NCBI GenBank assembly: GCA_025716815.1
Contig: JAIXMN010000047.1
Location: forward strand, 30,985-94,984
DNA: 64,000 nt
Direction of reading: 5' to 3'
Source: Dichotomocladium elegans
Taxonomy: Eukaryota; Mucoromycota; Mucoromycetes; Mucorales; Lichtheimiaceae
Shown: one piece after another, positions 33,910 to 45,308 of the stretch
How positions within the stretch are numbered: the first letter of the stretch is position 1
How the letters are laid out: each line of letters begins with the position of its first letter
The notes under the pieces: model-generated
Seen by the model: the letters and a program-made list of their open reading frames with translations, nothing else
Told to the model about the DNA's origin: nothing
Database searches by the model: none
Program-made: the position numbers and the translations under genes

Positions 33910-35137
33910 AATATATCCTTTGGAAAGAAGAACAAAGAACACATTTGGAACTATCGCTTAATATCAACCAGCCACTGAAGTGTTCGCTTGGTTTTACTAC
34001 AGTATGGTAAAGCTTTCGAGCACCACACGAAGTTTATTTCCATATAAAGGATATGGCGATTCGGGAGCAATATGGTAGGCATGCATAGTGAAGCCAAATA
34101 GGGACAACTCTAATTTAATAGCATACACCAAGCATTATTAACATATTCAAGTTTATAGACCAGTGCGTGCAAAGGATATTGATCTAACTATGAGGGCTTC
34201 TAAGAAAATATAACTATAGTAACCCTGACTTGTAAATGGTTTATAGAAACAGCTGCGTTTGCATAGTAGTATATCTGGTATGTTCATGGGAAACTCTGTC
34301 TCACATGGCAAGCATGACGCGATCATTATTCTTGCGATTTGATTGGTCATTATCTTTTCGGTGCTGGAAATTGGACTCCGACTGACATTTCAATTTTGAC
34401 CCTGTCCTGCTAAATCCTGCCAGACCACCAAACTTTGACACCTTTCCAAGGTTCAACAAACCGTTTTAGAAGAAATGTAAACGGATATACAGTGGCTACC
34501 AAAAGTGTCCCAATGTTTTATATTTTGATACTATTTCACTAATTTCTCCACGATTATTTGCGTTAGCAATCTGAAATAAAGAGAGCATATTTCCTAATAT
34601 ATTATAAAGCATCACTGGCTTTATCAGGTATGTAGGGCAAATATTTATTGTCCGACGCTAGTTTAAAAACTAAGGGCGCATTGGGACACTTTTGGCGCCA
34701 ACCTCAATTTATTACAAATGTATAGTATATGATGCTCAATAACCTATCCAGTGCCCCTTTGCCTTGATAACATCCTTGCAACGCTTATTCATTGACTTTA
34801 TAACGTTCTGGCACTCCTCCTTAGTGATTTTATACCACGTTTCATGGATCCGCTCCCAATGCTCAATCATACCAGATGGAGGAGAGGCATAGCTGGAATA
34901 GAGCCTGCGTTTAAGTAAGGACCACATATTCTCAATTGGGTTAAGATCTGGGGACTGAGCAGGCCACTCCATTACTTTGAAGTCCTGGTTTTGGAGCCAA
35001 TCTTGAAGTAGTTTTGCAGTGTGCTTTGGGTCATTATCGTGCTGGAAATGGATTCTGATGGCGCCATGCTGTAGTACTCCATGCTTTTCTTCAGATCATC
35101 CTTAAGGATTTCAAGGTAAAGGTTCTTGTCAAGAATA

Positions 35138-36214
35138 CAGGATTTTCAAGAAGAAGTTTGCGACAAGGATTAGTTGTTCGTTGCCGTATTTTTTAGTTCG
35201 TTATTGCTGAGAAAAGTTTGGGCATAAAAACTTTGGTTGTTGGTGAATTGCGGCCCTGAATTTGGCTGGCAGCGGCTATTGAATTCGCAAAAAATCGTCG
35301 AGGTTTTTCGTTTTTTTCGTCTATCCAATTCGTCTCCCACAGCCCAGTTGTTCGGCAGCATTTCGAAGGTCGATGCCACATACAAAGATGTTGGATCCTG
35401 CAGTATTATTTTATCGTCAAGAGGATTCTTTTTTTTGGATTTGGTTGGCAAGGACATTCGCGCAAACAATGCAAGTTCTCGGTTTTAGTAATCCCATTTG
35501 GTTACTGCCAAGTCGCATTTGGAACGCACTTTTATTTTGTTCGCATGGCATCTCTATATATTTCGCAATCTCTCTTGCCGCACTTAACTCGAACATTTGT
35601 GCGATTAAAAGAAAAAGCGGCGAACAGTGGGAGACTGGCAGCTGCTGAAAGGTACCAAACTCGGCATGCTGTATTCTTTTCTTGTCATCCGTCGCCATTT
35701 CTGTGCAGCAAAGCTGGCAATTGGCCATTGGCTAGTTCGCCACAATGTAAGAATAAGATGGGTGAATGGCGTGAACGTGGAAGTAAAAAGGAGACAGTGA
35801 TTGTCTGGAAAATAAAAGAAAGCCTTTAAAGCTTAAAAACAAAACGGGAGAGAATGGTACAGTAGGAGAATAAAAATGGGCGCGACGCGGTTAATTGAAA
35901 TATCGATGCGCTTCCCACCCTTTTTCTGGTAGTGCGCCCTCGCATTATACTTTTGAACATGTGCAAAACGAACCATCCTGCTCTTAATTAAACACAAGCT
36001 ATTGTGAGGAAAAAGAGAAATGGCAACAACTTCTCCGAGATTCTGCTTTCTCACGAAAACCATGCTGCTACTCTATTTGCCGCTTCTTTCGACACATGTG
36101 TGCACCCTTGTCTTTTGCAAACGTAAGCCTTGACATCGACAGGACCTTGCTGGTCTTCAACAAAGTCAAGCTGCAGTTAATGTCTAGATCTAATGTAAGA
36201 ATAGCATTCGCTGG
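35138..36214. repeat. Left arm of the foldback
   Basis: Inverted copy of 37712-38788, with no mismatch seen in the stretches compared. Confidence 0.88.
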
Positions 36215-36778
36215 CAACAGCGACCGCAAGGTTGACATTTGTCGAGCTGATTGGGAGATTTCTATCACAGTACTGTCTCTACGAGCGTCGTAGTTGGTAT
36301 TGGCCTCATCACTATCACTTTCACTGCCAGTACTGCAATCGCTTTCCGTTTCGTCGACCTGGAAGCGGTATTTGGTGAACGCCAAATCATTCATCCTATC
36401 CAACATTCCTCCTTCGAGATCGATCTCTTCACCGCCTTCATCATCGTCGTTCACGTCATCGCCATCGTCATCGTCATCGTCCTCACTCATAGGACTGGCC
36501 TGGGTATCAGCTATGTCTGTCTTTTAATGAGGCTGTATTTTGTAGAGTTTCTGATATGGATCATTGCCCTTTTCTCGAAATGGACGACCAGTCTTACTCA
36601 TACCATCTCCACGAAGATCTAGTGATGCCATAGATCTGGTCAAACGTCGCGTAACGACTGGGGAACACCTATGCGCAAGTTGCAAGCGTGTCTGCGAAGG
36701 GATTACCGGTCGATAATGGTGTTTCGTGACCTTGGCAACAGTGCGTGCCGAGATTTTGTTGGATTTTGAGGAAGCCAT
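36068..36778 (-). pseudogene. Possible captured gene in the foldback spacer, one in-frame stop
   Basis: I do not recognise it. One frame from 36778 with a TAA at 36524-36526. The first 84 residues are basic (SARTVAKVTKHHYRP, RRLTRSMASL). After the stop comes a strongly acidic stretch (about ten Asp/Glu in a row, then a second Asp/Glu-rich block). The C-terminus runs about 45 codons into the left arm, so it would end differently outside this element. A nuclear or chromatin-like charge pattern is all that can be said. Confidence 0.35.
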
Positions 36779-37711
36779 TTTATGGTGAACAAGAGTATAA
36801 GGAAAACTTTGGAGGGGAAAAAGGCGTTAAAGAAATTCACATTTATTATGAGTAAGTATTCGTTCTAGCTTTTGTAACACAACACCACCACGAACGGTGA
36901 ATAGGCTTAGCAGTTCTGCTTAATCATCCTGTCAGATGACATGCTCTAACAGGCGTCCGCTATGCACTTATTACTAAATCACAAGCGCCCCAACCATCCT
37001 TTTTGATCACAGAATGCACAAACTGATCTTCAACTATCGCATTCTCAAAAATATCACTTCTTTCCAGTACTTTTAACTTCGTTACTCAGTATAGCTAAGT
37101 ACCAAGTAGAGCGATATGTACAGATAAAGCTATCCATCCTCAATGTCCGCAAATTTTCACCAGCTTATCCATTTACCCCACATATTGCAAATGCTGTATA
37201 GCTGGATAGGCTACCCTTTTACTATCATTTCTTCTGTCGGCCAACACAGGAAGTTCTACCAAGACCTATGCCGACGATTAATTAGCTAATTTTTTGAATA
37301 GGGTTTCTCCCTTAATCTTTTTTCCCTCGTTGACATAGATTGCGCCTTGACGCATCAAGGGTATTACCTTTCATACGTCCATGATCGAATCGACCAAGTA
37401 TATGAATGATTTCATTGATTCCTGCTGCTATTTCGATGTTGAACGGGGTATAAAAGAAGCACATGTTTAAGCGGAATGCGAGAGACGTTTAAAGCGTAAG
37501 CATTCACCGTCTCTTTTCAGGGATCTCCATGATCAATGTCACATTGTGCTTCGAAATCACGCGATTTTCCGTATATTCGTGATATGTGCCATATTCGAGA
37601 GACATTTAAAAAGGCGGAAACGCGTTCATAGTAGCACGGTATGGCATTGAGTATTTCTTTATAATAACTAGTAAGTTACTTTGCTCGACATTATTGCAAT
37701 CAGCACCTTGA

Positions 37712-38788
37712 CCAGCGAATGCTATTCTTACATTAGATCTAGACATTAACTGCAGCTTGACTTTGTTGAAGACCAGCAAGGTCCTGTCGATGTCAAGGCT
37801 TACGTTTGCGAAAGACAAGGGTGCACACATGTGTCGAAAGAAGCGGCAAATAGAGTAGCAGCATGGTTTTCGTGAGAAAGCAGAATCTCGGAGAAGTTGT
37901 TGCCATTTCTCTTTTTCCTCACAATAGCTTGTGTTTAATTAAGAGCAGGATGGTTCGTTTTGCACATGTTCAAAAGTATAATGCGAGGGCGCACTACCAG
38001 AAAAAGGGTGGGAAGCGCATCGATATTTCAATTAACCGCGTCGCGCCCATTTTTATTCTCCTACTGTACCATTCTCTCCCGTTTTGTTTTTAAGCTTTAA
38101 AGGCTTTCTTTTATTTTCCAGACAATCACTGTCTCCTTTTTACTTCCACGTTCACGCCATTCACCCATCTTATTCTTACATTGTGGCGAACTAGCCAATG
38201 GCCAATTGCCAGCTTTGCTGCACAGAAATGGCGACGGATGACAAGAAAAGAATACAGCATGCCGAGTTTGGTACCTTTCAGCAGCTGCCAGTCTCCCACT
38301 GTTCGCCGCTTTTTCTTTTAATCGCACAAATGTTCGAGTTAAGTGCGGCAAGAGAGATTGCGAAATATATAGAGATGCCATGCGAACAAAATAAAAGTGC
38401 GTTCCAAATGCGACTTGGCAGTAACCAAATGGGATTACTAAAACCGAGAACTTGCATTGTTTGCGCGAATGTCCTTGCCAACCAAATCCAAAAAAAAGAA
38501 TCCTCTTGACGATAAAATAATACTGCAGGATCCAACATCTTTGTATGTGGCATCGACCTTCGAAATGCTGCCGAACAACTGGGCTGTGGGAGACGAATTG
38601 GATAGACGAAAAAAACGAAAAACCTCGACGATTTTTTGCGAATTCAATAGCCGCTGCCAGCCAAATTCAGGGCCGCAATTCACCAACAACCAAAGTTTTT
38701 ATGCCCAAACTTTTCTCAGCAATAACGAACTAAAAAATACGGCAACGAACAACTAATCCTTGTCGCAAACTTCTTCTTGAAAATCCTG
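37712..38788. repeat. Right arm of the foldback
   Basis: Partner of 35138-36214. Confidence 0.88.
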
Positions 38789-40622
38789 TACTATCAATCT
38801 TGGTGATATATCCTGGCCCATCCCATGTGATACAGCTCCAAAGTTTAATGCTGCCACCTCCATGCTTGACTGTTTGTTGGACATGCTTTGGGCGAAGCGG
38901 TTCATAGTCACATTTCCATGCATACTGCTTTCCGTCAGATCCAAAGCGGTCAATCTTGGTTTCATCTGACCAAATAACGCGTTTCCAGTCTTCTATTGTC
39001 CAGTCGACATGTTTGTATGCCCATTGCAGACGTGCCTTGATGTTTGCCTTGCGTAAGAGAGGCTTTTTAGGCTTCACGATTGCACCTAAACCTGCCTTCT
39101 TTAACGTTCGTCGCACAGTAGAAGGACTTACAGATATCCCGAGGGCAGTCTGCAATGCATTCTGGACTTGCACTGCATTTTCCTTACCACCAATGGTGAT
39201 ATTTCTAACACAGAAAGCTTTATCACGTGCAGATAATTTTGGTGGTCTCCCATTCTTTGCTGGTATATGTGCTCCACACGTGGTTTTCGCGACTCGACAT
39301 ACTGTAGAACGACTGACAGCAACAGTTTTAGCAATGTTGCGATATGAAAGTCCATCAGCTAAGTGCTTCTTGATCTTGTTCTCTGTGTCCTTTGTAATCG
39401 GTTTCATCGTTGGCGTTGGTGTGTAGCTCCCAGTATTAAGGCAAGTAAAAAGTTTGTACAACGTGAATTCCAGTATCAGGCACCAATTTAGATGCTTTTA
39501 TAATCAGGACGTGAGTTATGGTACAGATTTACGCGTTTTCTGTAGGAAATAACACAAAATGTAGGTTGGCATCAAAAGTGTCCCAATGCGCCCTTAGTTT
39601 TTAAACTAGCGTCGGACAATAAATATTTGCCCTACATACCTGATAAAGCCAGTGATGCTTTATAATATATTAGGAAATATGCTGTCTTTATTTCAGATTG
39701 CTAACGCAAATAATCGTGGAGAAATTAGTGAAATAGTATCAAAATATAAAACATTGGGACACTTTTGGTAGCCACTGTAAATGCTCTACAAAGCCTTAAA
39801 AACATTATTATCTGTTGCTTTTTTTGATATCATTATTTTATGTTTCCCTGAAAAGCTTCAAAATCGAGTTAAAAAATTTGACGGTTACAAACGAAATGCA
39901 CTATATCTCTTCTTTTCGAATAGAATTACCACCTTCACTTCTACGGTAAAAGGTTAGTTCTGCATTTGCTCATACTTCACTCAAATTAATCAAAGCTACA
40001 GAGGTTCGTAGGCTAATGAATAAAAACGACTTGCTCCATTTACTTGTTCAATCTCCATTACTGCCATTCAATATCCCCATTTCGTAATGATCAGAATTCC
40101 TTGGTGGTAGTAATAGTAGAGCGCGGCCTAAATAGCCTTTCCACATTATCTTCTTACTTCAATGCCATGCTCCATGTAAAATGTCGCTATTGCTTTTGCC
40201 AGTCAAAATAATAAAAAATACAATATACTATCCCATAATCCTATGATCCAAAACGAAACTGCACCTACTCCTTTATTGAAAAAAAAAATTCCATTCAGTT
40301 CCATTGTGATACCATCGCAAAAGAAAAAACGGATAGTTTTTTTGAACTATAATCCCATCATGGAAGGTTGGGAATATGGCACAGATTTTATAAATAACCA
40401 AAACAACCATATATGGACAGAATAAAACTTGGGGGGACATGTTCAATGGGAAAACCGGCCTGTCCGTTTATGGACTAGTTTTGAGTAATCCACCAGTGGA
40501 TTCTTACAGAACTCATTTTCAGGCTGAAGAATAACACAGTGTTATTCTCTGATGTATTCACAAGAATCCACCCAAGAATAACCCACTTTTTGGGTGGGGT
40601 ATTCCTCACTCTGGGCGCAGTG

Positions 40623-40974
40623 GGTGGCCAGTATGGCGCGGGGTGGTTGCTGCGGTCGTAGTGCGAGGAGTATTGCGCACGTTGCTTACTTGCGTCCTTG
40701 GCATTGTAGGGGGGTCTTCACTACTAGCACGTGTCTTTTTTTGGACAGGAATCTTTGAGGCTCTAGGTACATAGCACAAGTTTTTCTGCTTCGAGGAGGA
40801 TGGTTCGATTGCCTCGAGGTGATCTACGTGTGCTCCTTGGTGCAAAGGGGGTGTTTTCAGAAGTTTTGGTAATTTCGGGGGATATATTTCCGAGCCAATA
40901 GGGGTTGTGAGATATTTTGCAAAAAGTTATAAAAAGGGCTCGTTTTCGCCATGCGCGATGCTCGACAAGGTCTC
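40623..40974 (-). mobile_element. LINE-Y, 5' remnant cut by CACTA-B
   Basis: Homologous to the 5' region of LINE-XZ (58410-58583 plus 61545-61809) at roughly 80 percent. It encodes the same ORF1 N-terminal peptide (LCYVPRASKIPVQKKT, MPRTQVSNVRNTPRTT). Its 5' end stops at the same point relative to tRNA-Ile sequence as LINE-XZ. Everything downstream of 40623 is missing because CACTA-B was inserted there and then truncated. Confidence 0.75.
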
Positions 40975-40988
40975 GCTCGCTTAGCTCA
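40975..40988 (+). other. First 14 nt of a tRNA-Ile gene, at the LINE-Y / LINE-XZ junction
   Basis: GCTCGCTTAGCTCA is identical to nt 1-14 of the tRNA at 61810-61883, and the preceding about 40 bp also match its 5' flank (one mismatch). It is followed directly by the 3' end of LINE-XZ, so it reads as a target-site duplication inside the tRNA D-arm. Confidence 0.75.
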
Positions 40989-41564
40989 ATCGAAAATGTT
41001 TATTTTATTTAAGAGGACATCCTGGGGTGAGCGGCTACTGCCATATGCCTGTCCAATATGAAGCCTGGTGATAGGGATATATAATATGTGTGGGGTAGTG
41101 AGACTGACCTCGACAAAAACCCCTATGGGGAAAAAAGCCAAGCGTAAGGGGGGACAACTGAAGATATGGGATGTGGGGTACTGCAACGGGGTAACTATAG
41201 AAAGTCAGATAAGATATAAGGGTCTAAACTACATGAGAACAAAAGAAAGAAGGAGTAATAAATATATCGGCGGGTGGGGGTGTGGCGTGTGGACGGGAAA
41301 GGAAGGTGAACATCTCAGTCTCTTGATATCCAGGCCAGTTCTTCCGCCTCGAACGTCGACTCCAGATGACCGAGGATGTCAATATCCCTAAGAGTGTTGA
41401 GAAGTGTTGGCCAGGTCGTACGCCAATGGCCGCGAGCGAGTCCACCATCTGAGAGGGGCAACATGTTGAAAATAAAATCCAACAAGTGCATTTCTGGGTC
41501 CTTGGCATCTAGGCAGTTACCAAGGCTCTGCTCGAGCTGTTGGAGCATGCCATCAAGCAGAGTA

Positions 41565-41926
41565 CAGGATTTTCAAGAACTTTGCCACAAATTTTAGTTG
41601 TTCATATAGACCGTCTAGGTTTTCGTTTTTTTTATTCAAATTCGAATACAAATTTTAGTATTTCGTTGCTACTCTTTTGTCAAATTTAAAGGCAATAGAA
41701 GCAAGAACATGTCAATCAAGGCTATATGTGAGTCTTCCTTCTCCTCCTTTTACACCAGAATAATTTTGGGAGGCCAACCATTTATGTTTCATTCTAATTT
41801 CAAAGGAAGAAGAGAAACGAAATACTAAAATTTGTATTCGAATTTGAAGCCAAAAAAAAAACGAAAAACCTAGACGGTCTATATGAACAACTAAATTTTG
41901 TGGCAAACTTCTTCTTGAAAATCCTG
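41565..41926. mobile_element. MITE-c, TA-flanked, 362 bp
   Basis: The ends are CAGGATTTTCAAG and CTTGAAAATCCTG, with TA at 41563-41564 and 41927-41928. Removing it rejoins LINE ORF2 (SHYLECT / LLDGMLQQ). Non-coding. Confidence 0.88.
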
Positions 41927-43388
41927 TACACTCAAGGTAATGGCTTCGCTTTGCCTTGCGGAAACCACATCGGCAGTCTTTTGGTGGGAAAGACGGCAAC
42001 CAGTGCACTCTCCACTTGACTAACTGATGCCGCTGTCGAGTTGTAGCTGGGAGGTATAGAATCAGATCCCACATGCAGGTTGGGCAGGCATGGGCCACTG
42101 CCGGAAATTTCTCGCGTCGGACTTCGAGTTCGAGGTCGCGGTGGGCGTTGATAATGAACTCGGCGATTGGGTCGCGTGGGAGTGGGGGGTCAGCTGCGAG
42201 GTTGGTGTAGTCCTGCCACAAAGCCGCGCCAGTCGTAAGAGTGCGCCAGTGTGCATCTCTTTCCCCAGAGCTACTTTCAGCGTTGTCGACGTGCAAGAAT
42301 GAACGAATCACTGCGCACAAAAGGGTCATTCGTGGTTGCCAGTGGGCGCGGTGTACAAACTTGAATGCGAGGATTGCTGCCTGCAACGCCATGGATGGCA
42401 GGTCAGCAATATGTTTCTGGACGATTGTGGGGACTGGACGACGGCTAACAACGTTGGTTGCCAATCGAATGCACGTGGTCTGTGCAGTTTCGAGGAGCTT
42501 CGTCTGGTCAGCGTTGAGTGGGGCAATGGCAAGGCTGTATTCGAGCACCGGCTGCACAAAAGTACAGTATATACGAAGCGCAGGTCCCATGCCGAATCCA
42601 TACTGATGAGCACCTATTTTCCATAGAAGCTGCATGGCGTTGGTACCCTTTTTCGTGGAATGCTTGATCAGTTGGTCGATGTCTCACTGCGCCCAGAGTG
42701 AGGAATACCCCACCCAAAAAGTGGGTTATTCTTGGGTGGATTCTTGAGAATACATCAGAGAATAACACTGTGTTATTCTTCAGCCTGAAAATGAGTTCCG
42801 TAAGAATCCACTGGTGGATTCCTCAAAACTAGTCCATAAACGGACAGGCCGGTTTTCCCATTGAACATGTCCCCCCAAGTTTTATTCTGTCCATATATGG
42901 TTGTTTTGGTTATTTATAAAATCTGTGCCATATTCCCAACCTTCCATGATGGGATTATAGTTCAAAAAAACTATCCGTTTTTTCTTTTACGATGGTATCA
43001 CAATGGAACTGAATGGAAGGTTTTTTTTTTCAATAAAGGAGTAGACGTAGTTTCGTTTTGGATCATAGGATTATGGGATAGTATATTGTATTTTTTATTA
43101 TTTTGACTGGCAAAAGCAATAGCGACATTTTACATGGAGCATGGCATTGAAGTAAGAAGATAATGTGGAAAGGCTATTTAGACCGCGCTCTACTATTACC
43201 ACCACCGAGGGATTCTGATCATTACGAAATGGGGATATTGAATGGCAGTAATGGAGATTGAACAAGTAAATGGAGCAAGTCGTTTTTATTCATTAGCCTA
43301 CGAACCTCTGTAGCTTTGATTAATTTGAGTGAAGTATGAGCGAATGCAGAACTAACCTTTTACCATAGAAGTGAAGGTGGTAATTCTA

Positions 43389-43753
43389 CAGGATTTTCAA
43401 GAAGAACTTTGCCACAAATTTTAGTTGTTCGTGTAGACGGTCTAGGTTTTTCGTTTTTTTTGCTTCAAAATCGAATACAAATTTTAGTATTTCGTTTCTC
43501 TTCTTCCTTCGAAATTAGATTGAAACATAAATGGTTGGCCTCCCAAAACTATTCTGGTGTAAAAAGAGGAGAAGGAAGACTCATCTATAGCCTTGATTGA
43601 AATGTTCTTGCTGCTATTGCCTTTAAATTTGACAAAAGGGTAGCAACGAAATACTAAAATTTGTGTTCGAATTTGAAGCAAAAAAAAACGAAAAACCTAG
43701 ACGGTCTAGACGAACAACTAAATTCTGTGGCAAACTTCTTCTTGAAAATCCTG
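43389..43753. mobile_element. MITE-d, TA-flanked, 365 bp
   Basis: Same termini and size as MITE-a and MITE-c, with TA at 43387-43388 and 43754-43755. CACTA-B (39925-39940) shows the empty site. Confidence 0.88.
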
Positions 43754-44177
43754 TATTCGAAAAGAAGAGATATCAATATAAAGAGAAGGCATACCGAAAA
43801 TGTTCGCAAACATACCTCAAAGAACTATGAAAGCGATTCTGTCAAATCCAAAACTACCAGAAAGAAGATGAATGTCAAAAAGGCCTTCGTCACTAGCCCG
43901 ATATCAACAAATGAAATACTTTGCTTACTTGTACTGAAGAATAGACCATGATCGTGAGGGAGGTATTGAATTCGAAAGAGAAAGGAAATATCAGAATTGC
44001 GCCCGATTCCTATTTAATACCTGAGAAAACATTTACTAAAAATGGGAGCCGTGTCATCCCTGATACCCTGTCAAGAGTACAGCCTCCGTTTTCATCCTTG
44101 TTCCATTTACAACGCGAGTATTCAAAGTAATAATAAAGAAAAATCCATAAACAAGATCAATACTTATCTTTCCATAG

Positions 44178-45228
44178 ATGTCCTTCCATAGCAGTGCCTC
44201 CAACGACTCCACAGCTGAAGAACGCGAGCAACATGCTCGCAATCTGGAAATAGCGAACCTGCGTGCCACTATTCGTCGACTTGAAAATCGACTTGAAGAT
44301 GAGTGTGTCAGCTTCCAAGCTGAAAAAATGGCGCTTCGGCAGCAGCTTGGCGGTCTTGCAGCTCTCGTTGCAGCAAACCAGCAACAATCTCTGGTGGCTG
44401 TTCCACCTGCGGGTCCCCCTGCAGACTTGGTGCAAAAGGCACTGGTATGTAACTTTACGAGTGTATTCGTAGCTTCTCCATTCCATAGTAACCTCTAGAG
44501 GAAACATCCAGAGAAACATTAGCCGTTGCCATGACGCGTATGCTGCAGGCGACGGTTACAAGTATGGTGAAGACTTCCGGTCGCGCCATAACAATGGTGT
44601 GACCACGGCGATTGCTGCATTTTGCCGCAATTCCGTGGACGGCCAAGTACTAGACGAGAAGGTCTTGCGCGCCAAGATACACCAGTACTTCAAAGGCCAG
44701 AAGCGCGAGCACAAGCGTCGGCAGCGAGGGGAGGAAGGGATCGCCGAGGAGGGACGCCTGAAAGTCCAGAAAAAGCGCAGCAAGCGGGTGTGGAGCGTAA
44801 GTTCATATTACGCTATCTTAAATTACGATGAATCACTTACATTGAATTCACAATAGAAACTTAGAGCTCGCAAGATTGCTCGCGCCCAAAATGCTGCTAC
44901 GTTGGAGGCAGAGTTCTCCAATGGAGAGCGCCTCCTGCGCAAAGAATGCATGTCGCCGGAGATTTCCGACACAGAGTCGGGCGTCACTTACGTCCTAAAG
45001 CCTGGATTCCGAAATGAGAACGTAAGACCTTTTTATAAGGATTCAACGCTGTACTAACCATTATTCGCCTTGATGTAGGTGGCACAATATTTTGACACGT
45101 TAGATCGGCTGGCAGAGGCCAGCAAGAAGATCAAGGGGAAGAAAATGTTGAAGAGGGAGGTGGTCGTCGATGATGGTGCTGAATTGCCAAACGAAATTAG
45201 GAGCGAGCTGCCCGAATGGGCTCAATAA
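44178..45228 (+). CDS. CACTA-A accessory gene, 288-aa coiled-coil protein
   Basis: Exons are 44178-44444, 44512-44796, 44857-45021 and 45080-45228 (the last may begin at 45079). All phases are 0, introns are GT-AG of about 57-67 nt, and the stop is TAA. Residues about 15-65 form a coiled coil (EREQHARNLEIANLRATIRR, then LENRLEDE). A basic middle (KGQKREHKRRQRGEE, KVQKKRSKRV) suggests DNA binding. It is convergent with the transposase, about 80 bp from its stop. The place and character fit the second CACTA protein (TnpA-like, subterminal-repeat binding), but no sequence homology is recognised. The CACTA-B copy is conserved apart from clear lesions, so the gene was under constraint. Confidence 0.75.
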
Positions 45229-45308
45229 AATTCTTTTATTATTTTTTTTCGTGCGCTCTATTTCTTTTACCGCCATTTCTCTCTTGCTCTCTACATCTCT
45301 TATTGACA

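Larger units (their letters stand above)
35138..38788. mobile_element. Foldback-type element with two 1,077-bp arms, TA-flanked
   Basis: The left arm is 35138-36214 and the right arm 37712-38788, equal length and, wherever I compared, identical. The TA target duplication is at 35136-35137 and 38789-38790. The spacer is 1,497 bp. The outer end CAGGATTTTCAAGAAGAAG is the same as in the small MITEs here, so one family produced both. Open frames in the arms occur in mirror pairs and are unlikely to be genes. The spacer holds a possible captured gene and about 900 bp (36779-37711) with nothing recognisable. Confidence 0.88.
34736..39407 (-). pseudogene. Tc1-like transposase (DD34E), split by the foldback and frameshifted
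   Basis: The N-terminal part at 39407-38790 carries helix-turn-helix regions (SYRNIAKTVAVSRSTVCRVA; a GRPPKL hook) and D1 in VIWSDETKIDRFG. After the foldback, 35135-34736 holds D2 in QHDNDPKHTAK and E in SPDLNPIENMW, then the C-terminus. The second part changes frame near 35060. D2 and E lie 34 residues apart, as in Tc1. Confidence 0.88.
34490..39777 (-). mobile_element. Tc1/mariner element with about 215-bp TIRs, carrying the foldback
   Basis: The ends are CAGTGGCTACCAAAAGTGTC at both termini, with a TA duplication at 34488-34489 and 39778-39779. The TIRs (34490 to about 34705, about 39562 to 39777) differ at about one base. Each TIR carries the outer motif again in inverted form at its inner end (CATTGGGACACTTTTG), giving two candidate transposase sites per end. 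Confidence 0.92.
31701..39902 (-). mobile_element. ITm (IS630-Tc1-mariner-like) element carrying Tc1 and the foldback
   Basis: The TIRs read GTGCATTTCGTTTGTAAC inward from both ends. The duplication is ATAT (31697-31700, 39903-39906), which may be read as TA. CACTA-A supplies the empty site GATATC. Without nested DNA it is about 2.9 kb, with one transposase on the minus strand. The stretch 33943-34489 is non-coding. Confidence 0.8.
29138..40622 (-). mobile_element. CACTA-B, truncated EnSpm/CACTA copy carrying a four-element nest
   Basis: The intact terminus is at 40622 (inward: CACTGCGCCCAGAGTGAGG). It is colinear, in inverted orientation, with CACTA-A from 42685 through the accessory gene into the C-terminus of the transposase, where it stops at the 28S junction near 29138. 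Nested elements: MITE-a (30513-30878), and the ITm (31701-39902) containing Tc1 (34490-39777) containing the foldback (35138-38788). Its right flank is a LINE 5' region, so it was inserted in LINE-Y. The left TIR is lost. The stretch 39907-40622 is non-coding subterminal CACTA sequence. Confidence 0.85.

Noticed and set aside
35170..38756. Mirror-image open frames of 62-103 codons as genes
   Set aside because: They exist only because the foldback arms are inverted copies, and they show no recognisable motif.
40975..40988. A second tRNA gene
   Set aside because: Only the first 14 nt are present; no anticodon or T arm follows.
39918..43776. A 3.9-kb palindromic element with 690-bp arms around LINE sequence
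   Set aside because: The arms are the matching termini of CACTA-B and CACTA-A. The LINE pieces between them belong to LINE-Y and LINE-XZ.
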